Below, one piece after another: positions 1-10,895 of a stretch of 31,871 nt of DNA. The position numbers and the translations under genes were made by a program. Numbering within the stretch: the stretch's first letter is position 1; each line of letters starts with the position of its first letter. The stretch comes from Multifurca ochricompacta (Eukaryota > Basidiomycota > Agaricomycetes > Russulales > Russulaceae), in NCBI GenBank assembly GCA_022496185.1, contig WTXG01000356.1, forward strand, positions 1-31,871, read 5' to 3'. A model generated the notes under the pieces. That model worked only from the letters and a program-made list of their open reading frames with translations, ran no database searches and was not told the origin of the DNA.

Positions 1-502
1 GCCAACCCGCCAGCCCTCCCAATGAGTGTACACCACTGAAAATGGTGGCATACGAAGAACATCTCAAGTATGTCTGGACACTGCTTTGCCATTGTACGGA
101 TCTGATCCGCGGTGAGTGCGAGGCAAAGTGTTCCCGAGAGGAGAGAGGTAGAAGAGAGAGTAGGAGTCCGTGAGATAACTGAGATTTCGAAGGAGGGTGT
201 ATCTTGCTTTGAACTGATGCGAATCTACTGCTTGCTGGTTCCGTTTGACTATGCGCTCAATGTCGTCAAGAAATTTTTTAGCACCCAAAACAAATATAGA
301 GAAAGGGGATAAATGCCGTTTGATTTCTGCTTCTGTTGGCTCGCTGGCTGGTCTACTACAAGCATTGTATGTACCCTTATATACTTGCAGAGACCTAGTT
401 ATGAAGCAGAAAGAGGGTGAATTAGGATTGAAAGAAGACAAGTTAGATGAAGCCAGGCAGTAAAGGCGGAGATAATGTAGACGGAGAGGTGAAAACCTGG
501 CA

Positions 503-519
503 ATTAAGACGGGGAGGTA
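503..519 (+). repeat. Target site duplication, left (17 bp)
   Basis: ATTAAGACGGGGAGGTA lies here and again at 619-635, directly on either side of the poly(T)-ended insertion. The corresponding place in the sister repeat at about 24704-24720 carries a single related copy, that is, an empty site. Confidence 0.85.
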
Positions 520-618
520 TTTTTTTTTTTTTTTTTTTGAACTCGACTTTATTGACGCGCTTGCGGGACTCAGCCCAATCGCGCGGCTACATCAGGGTAC
601 AATGTAACTACTGTGTGG
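520..618 (-). mobile_element. 5'-truncated poly(A) retrotransposon insertion (LINE or SINE 3' end)
   Basis: Read on the minus strand, this is about 80 bp of unique sequence with an AATAAA signal (plus-strand TTTATT at 548-553), followed nine bases later by a 19-base poly(A) tract (T run at 520-538). Flanking 17-bp direct repeats at 503-519 and 619-635 are the signature of target-primed reverse transcription. The body is too short to code and is most simply the 3' end of a non-LTR retrotransposon, although a SINE or an mRNA 3' end would look the same. The sister repeat copies lack it, so it inserted after the repeat family spread. Confidence 0.8.
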
Positions 619-635
619 ATTAAGACGGGGAGGTA
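619..635 (+). repeat. Target site duplication, right (17 bp)
   Basis: Exact repeat of the 17 bases at 503-519, closing the retrotransposon insertion. Confidence 0.85.
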
Positions 636-766
636 GTGAAATTGGTGTAAGGAATGGACGGGCATGCGGCCCGGAATGCAAATGATAAGATATGCGAAAC
701 TAGATCATAAGTGCAGGAGAGGCGATAGCTGGCTGTTTCATGCTCAACGCCCGAGCCATCCTTACA

Positions 767-1246
767 CCATCGTGCAGCAAAGGTGGATTCCAAGATGACA
801 AGAGCCCCACGCCATTGCACCCAGTCTAGGATGGATCAACGTCAATGTTGTGCTTCACCCCAAAATGGTAAATCATGGTAAATCAGTAGTAATCAGTACA
901 TCTAGGCTTATCTAAGTATTGTCTACATCTCTACTTCTCGCTCGCCCTAATACTGTGAGTCGCTCTCACTCATTACCATATTGTGAGATGCGTGCGCGGT
1001 GTGAAGTTGACGCAACTACCGGTGGTGATACAAGACAAGCGAGGGTGAGACGCTGTAAAGTACATTAAACTTTGCTATCAAGAACGACCAATAGAAAAAA
1101 GTTCCGTGAGTCACGTAGTTTAGCTCAACCACTCCAAATAGTGGATCAGTGACTTTCCGAAAGTAAAGTCGTACAGAGCCGAAAATACATCAATCGAGAA
1201 AAGAGTGTACCAATGAAGGGAGGACTGATTCCATAGATACTACAAG
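767..1246. other. Spacer, no gene seen
   Basis: About 480 bp between repeat copy 1 and the 3' end of the minus-strand NLR pseudogene. There is no conserved reading frame and no RNA gene I recognise. It should contain the 3' UTR of any transcript from the locus at 1247-4702. Confidence 0.5.
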
Positions 1247-4200
1247 TTATTCTTCTTTGGCGCCGTGCTCCAACAGTGACTGTGTAATCTCTTTGTGTCC
1301 ATTCGCTGATGCTATCTGAAGTAGAGTCTTGCCTTCCAATATAACATGCACATCAGCACCCTGCTCAAGGAGGTAACGAGCAATCGCCACGCGTGGAGTC
1401 CCCTTCACTGCCAGATGTAAGGCAGTCTCTTCATTCCTGGTCACCGCATTTATGTCCGCTCCGCGCTCGAGAATCATCTTGACAACCTCGAGATCGTCCA
1501 CTTCCGTTGCCATGTGCAACGGAGTCCACCCATGGCTGCACAAGGACTTTACATCGGCACCAGAGCGGGACTAGCAAATGCGTAACTTCGATTTTTCCGT
1601 CAATGAATGCCCCTATCTAACGGCTCGTCGCCTTCACTATCACGTGAATTAGTGTCAGCGCCGTGGTCAAGCAGCAACTGCACAATCTCGACGCCTCCCT
1701 CTTTTGATCCCACATGCAATGGGGTCTTGCCATATTCGTTTTTCGCGTTCACCTCTGCCCCGCATTGAATCAGCAGCCGAGCGACATCAACGTACCCTTT
1801 AGACGATGCTGCGTGTAACGGAGTTCCATAAAAACCACAACTAGCTTGAACATCCTGCGGGTGCATAGCTATGAGGCGTTCTGCAAGACCAGGGAGACCA
1901 CATAAAGCGGCGCAGTACAAAGGGGTTGCCGTGGGTTGCGATGGATGTGTCTCGAGATTGGACGTCGATCGGTTTCGCCTCTTCTCTATGTCATGGATCC
2001 AAACCCAGACTTTAAAGTGTGGTTTGCTTTTGTCAAAAAGGTGTTCAATGCTATCTTGTGTCCGTGCTGATACCTTCCCGAATCGAGCGTGATCAACCCA
2101 GTTCTCGGCAGCGTAAAAGGCCAGAGGGAAATTCTTCAAGCCGTCTTTGTCAACTTGGTCATCCAAATTAAGCAAGATAGTTAGGCAAGCCCGTGCGAGG
2201 ATAGTGTGCGCGGGTTCGAGCGGGATATGGTATCGTGAGGCATTTTTGACCCCTCTGATGGCGAGGCGATTCGATATCAAGAACTCCTTCACCGAGAAGT
2301 GCGAAAACTGTACGACTCGTGAATCTTCGGATTCGACGACTGCGATTAGACTCGAACACGCAGACAGGACTGCATCTTCTGCATCTTCCGGGCGCCAGCC
2401 GGCCAAAAGCTTGCAACTTTCCCCCTGGTCAAATTGAATCGCAAAGATCTCTGCGAGTTCGTCAACGCGAAGCGGGCGAACAGATGCAATTAAGCATTGA
2501 AATAACCGATGTGCGTGTTCCCATTTCTCCTCGGGAATTCCGACAAGCGTGCGCTCGTATGTTTCATCCAAGGTCACGGGAAGCTCATCCAGAGCGAGGC
2601 GGATACTTGCAGGAATACACCGCCGTAGCGTGTCAAGCTGGCAAAATACCCATCGAAACCTGAAAGACAGAATGAGTAGCTTATCCAAAGGGCAGAGAAA
2701 TATGCCCTACATCCCATCAGCTTTTTCCGACAGTGTCTTTATCACCAGTCCCTTATCTTCCTCTCGCCATCTCCGCATTGCTCTGTCAGATTGAACGAAA
2801 GCTCTGACGTAGCTGACGATATCCTCCTTTTGTCCGCATTCATCATGAAGGGAGAAGCGGCAAGGCGTTAAAGGCTCGAGTACAGTTCGGATGTCTTGTT
2901 CAGGGCGACTGGTGATGCATATACGTAGATTCGGATAGCGTAGATTGACAAGGTCCTCTATGAGATTGAGGACCCTCTCGCGAGCGGATGGAGTTCCAGT
3001 GGTATTCGGGCATTCATCTAGCGCGTCCACGATGATATAAGTTACGGGTTGTCCGGGGGTGTTAAGCATTTCCTTCAAACATTGCGCGAGTGTACCCTCA
3101 CTTGGTTGTTGCGAACCATTGAGATGAGTGAAGTATAAGTGGGAGAGGATGTTCCAACAATGATTGGATTGTTCACAGAGTCGGGTGAGTATGGAGGAGA
3201 GTAAGCTGCGGGCGTCCTGCTTTCCGATATCTTTAAAGTCGAAATAGAAGTATGCCATCAAAGCTTCTCCGTTCCCTCGTAAGTACTCGATTTCCTGGAT
3301 GATTGTAGAGCTTGTGGAAAAATTAAATTATCACATAGGGACAGAGTTAAGAAGGCAAGTACCAAAGAATGCTCTTTCCAGATCCCGCTGCGAATCCAGC
3401 AGGGAATTAATGATATGAGCAGAGAAATAAAAAGGAAACGCACGTTTCCCGTGTATCCACAAGAGAGGACCTGCCGTTTTCCATTGCTTATAAGTGTCTC
3501 CACGAGTAAACCACCCTGCAGTTCCGTCATGATGAGCGTCGCGCGCAATATTATGATTTGTCGACGGATCAGGAGGAGAGAGCCATCGTCGGAGATCCGC
3601 TCGTGATTGATTGCCTGCGAGATAAGTTCAGCGCTTTTTCCCTTCACATGAATGGGTGAGATTACTTACGGGAAATCGCTTCTGTTACTATTTGCCATAA
3701 AATGGGGCTGAGGATTAGAGCAACAGGTGTGAAAAGTTTAGCAGACATTTACGCACCCTCTTTGACTGTGTAGGTGACCTCCTTGACCACCTTTACATTG
3801 TCGCTGACACCCTGCGTGGCCCATTGAATCGCTTCGACTTTTTTATCCACACTGCCTGTGGCTGTCTTAATCGCCTTCACATTTCCATCGACACCGTACG
3901 CAACCTCTAGATTTTTCGCCACCACCATTCGTAACTCCTCAAGCGTCAGTTTGTCTAACCTTTGTAGCGCATCTTCGACATCTGTCCTTCCAACCAGCCT
4001 CTTCATCAATGATTCTGCTAGAATTTAAGCTAAAAGTAATATGCTTAAGGAACAGGCTCACTGATTCGCCTCTGTTTCATCTCCTTCGTTGCAAGGGAGA
4101 GGATGCAGAGAACCTCCGCCATAATTTTCCCCAGCATCTTCGTCATTTCCGCGGTGAGTGGAACCCCAGAGTAGATCTTGAGGCGGCTAAGGAAGCTTTC

Positions 4201-4702
4201 GATCCGCTCAAAGAGGTCAGCAAGAACCTCGTAGCTAGCGGTAACGTCCTTTGCCACCTGATAGATGAAGTCTTAAACATCACGCGACGAGAAGCGAAGG
4301 GAGATATTACTGTGAGAAGAACCCAATTCCTGTAAAGATTGTCTTTGCAGGAGAGAACGTTGTCGGGCGGATAGTTTGAACGCGATAGCACGGCTCAACA
4401 CTAAAGGCTTACCAGGCCAACGCCCCTCACCAATTGTCCAGAAACAGGTACAAAATATGCACGATAGGGTTGAGCCACTTGACCAACCCCTCGTCGCCCT
4501 TCCGAATTCCATCGAGTACATCCGCTTGCTTTTGAAGACGCCAAGGACGGCATCGGGAGAATCGCAGCTGTTTAACTCAGCGGCAAATGGATGGGCGTGG
4601 AGGTCTTGTCCAGTCTTCTTCTTATTTCTTTCGAAGCAGCATCGAATACGGATAAAATGTAGATGAGGAAACACCGATACTTGCGTTGCGTGTATTGGAC
4701 AT
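1247..4702 (-). pseudogene. NLR-1: Goodbye-like / NACHT / ankyrin STAND gene, frameshifted
   Basis: This is the minus-strand relative of the intact NLR at 13869-17356, with the same exon plan. The ancestral ATG is probably 4700-4702. The N-terminal exon (4702-4413) keeps recognisable blocks such as HPFAAELNSCDSPDAVL, but in three reading frames, needing about three single-base indels. Middle exons are intact: the AKDVTASYEVL block at 4257-4062, KRLVGRTDVEDALQRLDKL near 3990, and a Walker A (GKPGSGKS) split by an intron around 3390-3440. The NACHT exon (about 3315-2707) has TYIIVDALDECP and ITSRPE. A winged-helix segment and ankyrin repeats follow (2660-1250). Two more single-base frameshifts, in GGGG and CCC runs near 1565-1605, break an ankyrin repeat; their effects do not cancel. 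The product would be a cytosolic non-self sensor if functional. I call it a pseudogene because lesions lie at both ends, but assembly errors are not excluded. Confidence 0.8.
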
Positions 4703-5555
4703 AACTCTGGCCCAGAGCAGTTGGATCGTCCTGAGGAGGAGAAGAGATTGAACGTGTGACAATGATGTACACTGCCTCATGGATAGCCGCTCGAAGATAA
4801 GGCAGGTGACCTTGACCTGTACATCAGTGAGACCATGTCGGCCTTCGGAGACCGATGGGACGTGAGGACGGGGTCAGTACAATACTTGCTCTTGAAGGGC
4901 CTACTGGTACTGTCAGCGATATCTACATGCAGTGCTGCTAGTGGAACCTGCTCTTGATCTCTCACTAGTATTACGGGTTTAGTAGGCTGAACACTTCAAG
5001 TTTACATCTCCGCGCGCGTACTGTATACAAGCATTCAACTTTGGTCTGCGGTCATCAGTATCTATGATTGTCACTCTAACAGCTTCTGTGATCCTTTGAG
5101 CGTTATAGCGGTGTTTGAATAGCGGCCGTGCATGAGGTACCAGGCTTTGTGTTTGTCTTGACTGAAAACCCATGGCAACCCCTCTATCGTGCATCGCAGG
5201 ATGTTCATACTTGTTACACTTACTATGAAGTTAGTGTCTCTCAGTTATTAATTCAGCGTGGGGCTGCGCAGATGTGGACGCCAGGAAGGGACTCATTGAA
5301 TGTGGGGGTGTGAGAGGAAGACATTGAACTGACCACGTGACACGTGAACCTTCCACGGGCCTTAGATACTGCCAGGTGCAGGTACCGTGTGTACCTTGTT
5401 CATTACTCATTCACATTTTTGATGGGCGATGGGGTTATCAGGCGTCAATCACCTATATCTCGGAGGTCTTTGTGGGATTATATGGGAATACCCACCAAGA
5501 AGCATTCCCATTTTCCTATCCGCCTGCGATCCTCTCACCACCAGCGAACCGTCCT
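4703..5555. promoter_or_regulatory. Head-to-head intergenic region of NLR-1 and NLR-2
   Basis: An 853-bp gap between two divergently oriented NLR loci, so it should have carried both promoters. Short open frames here show no similarity to anything I recognise. The clearest element is a pair of CACGTG palindromes at 5334-5346. No TATA box could be assigned with confidence. Confidence 0.4.
5334..5346. promoter_or_regulatory. Tandem CACGTG (E-box-like) pair
   Basis: Two perfect CACGTG hexamers, at 5334-5339 and 5341-5346, are separated by one base and lie about 210 bp upstream of the presumed NLR-2 start. CACGTG is the core bound by fungal bHLH factors of the Pho4/Cbf1 type. Binding here is an inference from sequence only. 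Confidence 0.3.
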
Positions 5556-8500
5556 ATGTCCAGACTACTACGTCCACCACTGCCTCCCATTCTAATTTCC
5601 AGGCTATCTTCGATACTGCTTTGAAAAAGTACAAGAAAGGACGAAGAAAGATCTCGTCACACATCGACTCACTGCAGGCTGCAAAATTGCGACTCTCCGA
5701 GTTCCATTCTCGCCGTCCTTAACGAACAATACCAGATCCAGGAGTTTACTCAGTCACAAACTGGTGATAAAAGTCGAAAAGTGGCTCGATTTAACAGTCA
5801 ACGTCCTCTATGCTTTATCAGCAACGCTTGGCGAGGGTGCTGGTCTGGTAAGTTTCAAAAGGTTGTCTCCTTCAATCTGCATCTTAATACTTACTTCCTA
5901 GTATTCTCACCTGCAAAGTCATCTTCTCTGGTATTGGAGTCCTCCTCTTAGTGAGAACCCATCGATTACTTGGTACGGAAAGTCTAACAAACTTTTAGAC
6001 TGCTCAAACGTCAATGCAAGCCAAGGTGCACTTGTCGAGCTCTTTGGGCGCATCGAAAATTCCTCACCCGCGTCAAGGCTTATACGGACCTACCACCAAC
6101 CGCGGAAATGACAGATCTGATAGTGAGAATCATGGTTGAAGTACTCTCCATTCTTGCCATCGCTACGAAAGATATGAAACAGGGGCCAGCAAGTGGGTCA
6201 TTATATGGCCAGGTATCTCCCTTGACTCACATTTAGGTAGAAAATATCTGAAGAAGCTGGTGGGAAGGACGGAATTGAAGATGCGTTGAGAACGCTAGAC
6301 CAAATGACACAAGAGGAGGCTCGGATGGTGACTGCGCAAGTCTTGAAGGTAACGCACGCCGTCGACAACAAACTGACTGGCGTCGGCGAGGAAGTGAAGG
6401 ACCTTGGGGGGAAATTGAAGGTAGTCACTGATGGTACGCAGAAGTACATATTCGTCCTGCGGTCCTGAACAGCCATATCTCCAGACGGCAAGGAAACAAA
6501 GGTAATCCTGCAGCGGACGGCAACAATATCGACGAAGTGAAGCGTTCGCTATTTCCTACCCTTCCCGTGATTCGATGTGCTCTGACATCCCCGCAGGGAA
6601 CCAGTCGAGAAAGGACCTTCGAAATGGCTCTCTCCCCCAGATCCGTCAACAAATCACAACGTTGCACGTGGGGCGCACCACAACGGAACGGCAGAGTGGT
6701 TCTTTCAAGGTAGCACCTCAAGGAGTGGAAGTCGACTGGGTCGCTCTTGTGGATTCATGGGAAACGTATGTTCCCGTTCAGTTACTGTCAGGTGCTTCCT
6801 CATTGTCTCCCGTTTCTGTAGCGGGCTCCGGAAAGAGCGTCCTCTGGTTGGTAGCTCCCTCGGTGCTTTGTCTTAGCAGTACTTATACTGCGAACCAGCT
6901 CCGAGATCATTCAAGATGTCCTGGCTCTGCGCGAGGCTGGACTAGCTTCTGTAGCGTATTTTATTTCGACTTCAGGGACGCTGATAAACAAAACCGCCAC
7001 AACGTAGTCCCTTCGCTTCTTACCCAGCTTTCCGCTCGTTCCGACCTTTGTTGCGACATACTTTCCCGCACTTTTGCGGCGCATGAAGATGGCGCACAGA
7101 AGCCCAGTGAAAGCGTTTTGATACAATGCCTTAACGAAATGCTCACACTCCCAGATCAACGACCGACTTACATCGTCATGGATGCCCTCGACGAATGCCC
7201 TGACTCCTCTGGTATGCCCTCTCCACGCGAACAGGTCCTTCAGCTTGTCAAAGAACTTGTTGACCTTCATCTGCCAAATCTTCATATATGCGTTACTAGT
7301 CGTCCGGAGATCGACATTCAAACCATCCTTGAGCCCTTGACATCTTGCAGAGTCTCCCTTCATGACCAAAGTGGGCAGAGGAAGGATATCGTGGCGTATG
7401 TCAGGTCTGTCGTTTACTCAGATACAAAATGCAGAGATGGAGGGACGAGGATAAAAGCCTGGTTATTGAGACGCTTTCTGAAAGAGCTGATGGAATGTAG
7501 GGGCATCACTCCTCCCACACTCAGAATACTTACCCAAATCATCATCACACAGGTTCCGATGGGCGTTCTGCCAATTGGAAACTCTGCGGTACTGTCTCCC
7601 CCCAAGTGTGCGGCGTACTCTCGAAGAATTACCCGAATCTCTGGACGAAACATATGCACGCGTATTGAGGAATATCAATAAGGCAAACCGAGACCACGCC
7701 CATCGCCTTTTGCAGTGCCTCACTGTGGCCTTGAGGCCTTTGCTCGTCCAAGAACTTGCAGAAGTCCTTGCGGTTGACTTTGACGCGGCGAGGAAAGGGA
7801 TGCCGAAGTTGAATACGGATTGGCGGTGGGAGGATCAACAACAAGCCGTGCTTTCTACCTGTTCCAGTTTAATTACCATTGTCGATGACGGCGGCGGCTC
7901 CAGAGTAGTGCAGTTTTCCCACTTCTCGGTAAAGGAGTTCCTGGTGTCCAAGCGCCTTGCCACTTCAAGCGGGGATGTCTCGTGTTATCATGTCCTCTTC
8001 GAGCCCGCCCACACGATTCTTGCCCAGGCTTGCTTGGGCGTCCTATTACGACTTGACGATCGCGTTGAGGGATATAGTGTGGAAAACGGCTTTCCTCTTG
8101 CTCTGTATTCTGCGCAATATTGGGTTACCCATGCACAGTTTGGGAATGTATCATTGAGTACACAACAGGCGATGGAACATCTCTTTGACCAGAACAGACC
8201 ACATCTCGCAACATGGCTCCGAATCTATAACGTAGACAAGTACTGCGGCTATCCTGACTTTCGGTTTGAAGTAGACAATGAAGAACCAGGCGTCATGATC
8301 CCTTTATACTACGCCTCGTTATGTGGATTTTATAACCTGGTGTTACAACTTATTGGGAAGTATCCACAGCATGTAAACGCTAGGCATGGTCGTTGCGGGA
8401 CTCCATTAGTAGCCGCCTTGGACAAGAAACACTTCCGGGTCGCACAATTGCTATTCGATCATGGCGCAGATGTAAACATTCGGGACAGTTGGAATTGTAC

Positions 8501-8984
8501 TCTACTTCATGAAGCGCCTCGAGCCGGACGTCCCGACGTTGTGGAGTGGGCTCTCCATCATGGCGCAGACTCGAACGTCCGGGAGGATTATCGTCATAAC
8601 ACTCCTCTACTTCGCGCATCGAGAGAAGGACACCTCGCGGTCGTTCAGATGTTACTCGAACATGACGCTAATATCGACTCCAGGGATAGTCGTGGTGATA
8701 CACCATTGCACAGAGCGTCCTACTATGGTAACGTAGACGTCATCCGTCTGTTACTCGCGCACGGAGCAGATGCGAACGCACGGAATAACGAAGGGTCATC
8801 TCCTTTACACCAGGCGTCATATGGCGGGGAGCTCGGTGCCGCACAACTGCTGCTCGAGCATGGTGTCAATGTAGACGCTGAAGATCGAAAGGGCAAGACA
8901 CCCATTCAGATGGCATTGGCGGGTGGCTACCATGAGATTGCGCAGTTACTATCAGAACATCGCGCGCGGTCCCTAGTATCATAA
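5556..8984 (+). pseudogene. NLR-2: Goodbye-like / NACHT / ankyrin STAND gene with decayed 5' half
   Basis: Divergent partner of NLR-1. The ancestral start is probably ATG 5556, but a base is missing after the second codon. The first exon drifts through all three frames (FQAIFDTALKKYKKG, then TKKDLVTHRLTA, then QNCDSPSSILAVL, then WLDLTVNVLYALSATLGEG). Further single-base losses occur near 6010, 6060, 6275, 6960 (in the YFYFDF motif) and 7430. NACHT blocks remain: a Walker A micro-exon near 6821-6848, TYIVMDALDECP, and CVTSRPEID. The last exon (7553-8984) is fully open. It codes for the winged-helix part, the FSHFSVKEFL motif and about seven ankyrin repeats over 470 residues, ending in TAA at 8982-8984. 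That tail has no upstream ATG in frame, so if expressed it would need another start. A multiply frameshifted pseudogene with a preserved ligand-sensing tail is the best reading. Confidence 0.82.
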
Positions 8985-9397
8985 TGTGTAGCTATATGTA
9001 CAAGTTACTATGTTTGTTTACAAGTCTATCGAATAATAGAGTAGGGATATCAAATTAGCGTTGTTTCTTCAGCCATGGAGGAACTGGGACCACAGCGAAG
9101 ATAACATGGAAGAAAAGGCGATGACGTCTTCTTGCGTCTGTATATTTGCTGGTATACTGTGCAACGGTAGGTAAGGAAGTGAGCGCGGGAGTACTAAGTG
9201 ACTACACACAGGGCAGACACGTCGGCGTCGGTTAAATTTACCGCCTCTATCATAATAACATGGGATCACATACCTCTTGATCCAGGTGACAGCACGCTGC
9301 TCCATGATCCCCTACGTTGACCATATCAAGAGAACAAGGAAATGCAATCAAAATAAGGACCCACATTTTCGCGGCGTTGTTTCTAATTCAGAAACAC
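8985..9397. other. Spacer between NLR-2 and NLR relic
   Basis: About 410 bp with no convincing gene. I could not find the N-terminal domain of the following relic here, so that relic seems to have lost its 5' third. Confidence 0.45.
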
Positions 9398-10895
9398 TTA
9401 TATCGCTCGCGGAAAGAGCTCTATGGTCAATCATCCAAGACGACCTGGCTCTGCGGCGGACAGACCTGGGCTAGCCTCTGTGGCATACTTTTATTTCGAC
9501 TTCCAACACGTCGATAAGCAAAAACCCGGGTGTGACCACAACATACTCCCTTATCTTCTCACCCAGTTTTCCAAATCGTCCTTTGCGATACATACTCTCC
9601 CGCGTGTTCATGCGACGCACACACGGTAACGGTGCATGAAAGCCCAGTGACAAGCATTTTTGATGCAATGCCTGAAAGAGATGCTCATATCCTGGATCAA
9701 TTCCCAACTTCCATTATCGTGATGCCCTCGACGAGTGTCCCAATACCTCTGGGATCCCACCCGCGCATGAATAGGCCCCTGGACTTGTGAAGGAGTTTGT
9801 TGGGCTACACCTACCGAATCTTCATATATGCGTTACTAGTCGTCCAGAGATTAGCATTTGCGCTACCCTTAGGCCCTTGGCGTCTCATTGGGTCTCTTCA
9901 TGACTAAAGTGGACAAAAGAAGGATATCGTTAGCTATGTCCGCTCTGTCGTTTACTCGAAATCGGAGATAACGGCAGGACGAGGATAAAAAGTTGGGCCG
10001 TCGAGACGCAGAAGAATTATCAAAGTGTTAGTGGTTAACCATACCACCCACACAGGTTCTTTTAAGGTTTCTGCTAGCTGGAAACGCCGCGGCACTGTCT
10101 CCCGCCAAGCGTCCGACGTACCCTTAAGGAATCGCCCAAAGCCCTTGACAAGACTTGTGAATGTGTATTGAAAAGAATCAAGAAGGTTGGACCGAGACCG
10201 CGCTCGTTATCTCTTGTAATGTCTTGCCGTAGTCATGTGGCCACTTCGCATAGAAGAGCTTGCGGAAATCTTTGCGCTTGACTTTGACAGCCTAGAGAGG
10301 GATTCCAAAGTTGAACACTAACTATCGCTAGGAAGACCAACAGCAAGTTGTGTTGACCATGTGCCCCAGTTTAGTTTGTTGTCGTTGATGAAGATGGCTC
10401 CTAAGCAGTGAAGCTTCTCGGTAAAGGAGTTCCTGATCAGGTCACCTCACCATTTCGACTAGGGACGCATCCTATCTTATCCGCCTTGAGCCCTACCACA
10501 CGATCCTTGCACAAGCTTGCCTTGGCGTTCTTTTACGACTCGACGGTCGCATCGACAGATGTAATCGGAAATAGCTTTCATCTCACTCAATATACTGCTC
10601 AATACTGGGTTGATCATGCACAGTTCAAGAATGTATCATCACGTTTAAAAGATGGGATGGGATATCTCTTTGACCTTAGAAGACCACATGTTGCAGCACA
10701 GCTCCGAATTTCAGGACACGACATGGACAAAGCCCAGGGCCACTTCGGATTTGAGAGGGTTTGAGATTCGCCACGAAGAACCCAGTGTGTTCCCATTCAC
10801 TCTGTAAATTCCATAACTTGTTAGCCACAGCTCGTTGCCCATCATCCCTAACATATAAATGCTAGGCGCGGTTTCCCATGCACCCCAAGGGTGCT
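9398..10895 (+). pseudogene. NLR relic A: degraded NACHT-winged helix remnant
   Basis: The similarity starts at a corrupted Walker A (bases like GCTCGCGGAAAGAGC near 9404) and runs through VAYFYFDFQHVDKQK (9480-9530), a decayed Walker B region DECPNTSG (about 9729-9755), and CVTSRP (about 9829-9847). A winged-helix stretch with many stops follows, then an open piece from 10408 to 10764 matching the YTAQYWVDHAQFKNVSS region. The trace fades near 10895 at a degenerate HVNAR block where ankyrin repeats should begin. Many stops and indels rule out a working protein. Compared with the intact gene, the intron that normally follows the Walker A micro-exon is missing, although the intron before the winged-helix exon is still visible near 10067. 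Confidence 0.8.

Larger units (their letters stand above)
93..766 (+). repeat. Dispersed repeat copy 1 (candidate solo LTR)
   Basis: This segment recurs at 17653-18262 (inverted) and 24275-24851 (same orientation). All three copies begin TGTACGG or TGTACAG and end CCTTACA or CCTTACG, a TG..CA-type terminus. They share a TATATA core near 379 in this copy and the same order of conserved blocks. No copy encodes a convincing protein. Termini, size (about 558 bp without the nested insertion) and an internal TATA-like box suggest a solo long terminal repeat. CCAT lies directly outside both ends of this copy, but the other copies show no clear target duplication, so the class is an inference. The copy carries a nested retrotransposon fragment at 520-618. 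Confidence 0.6.
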
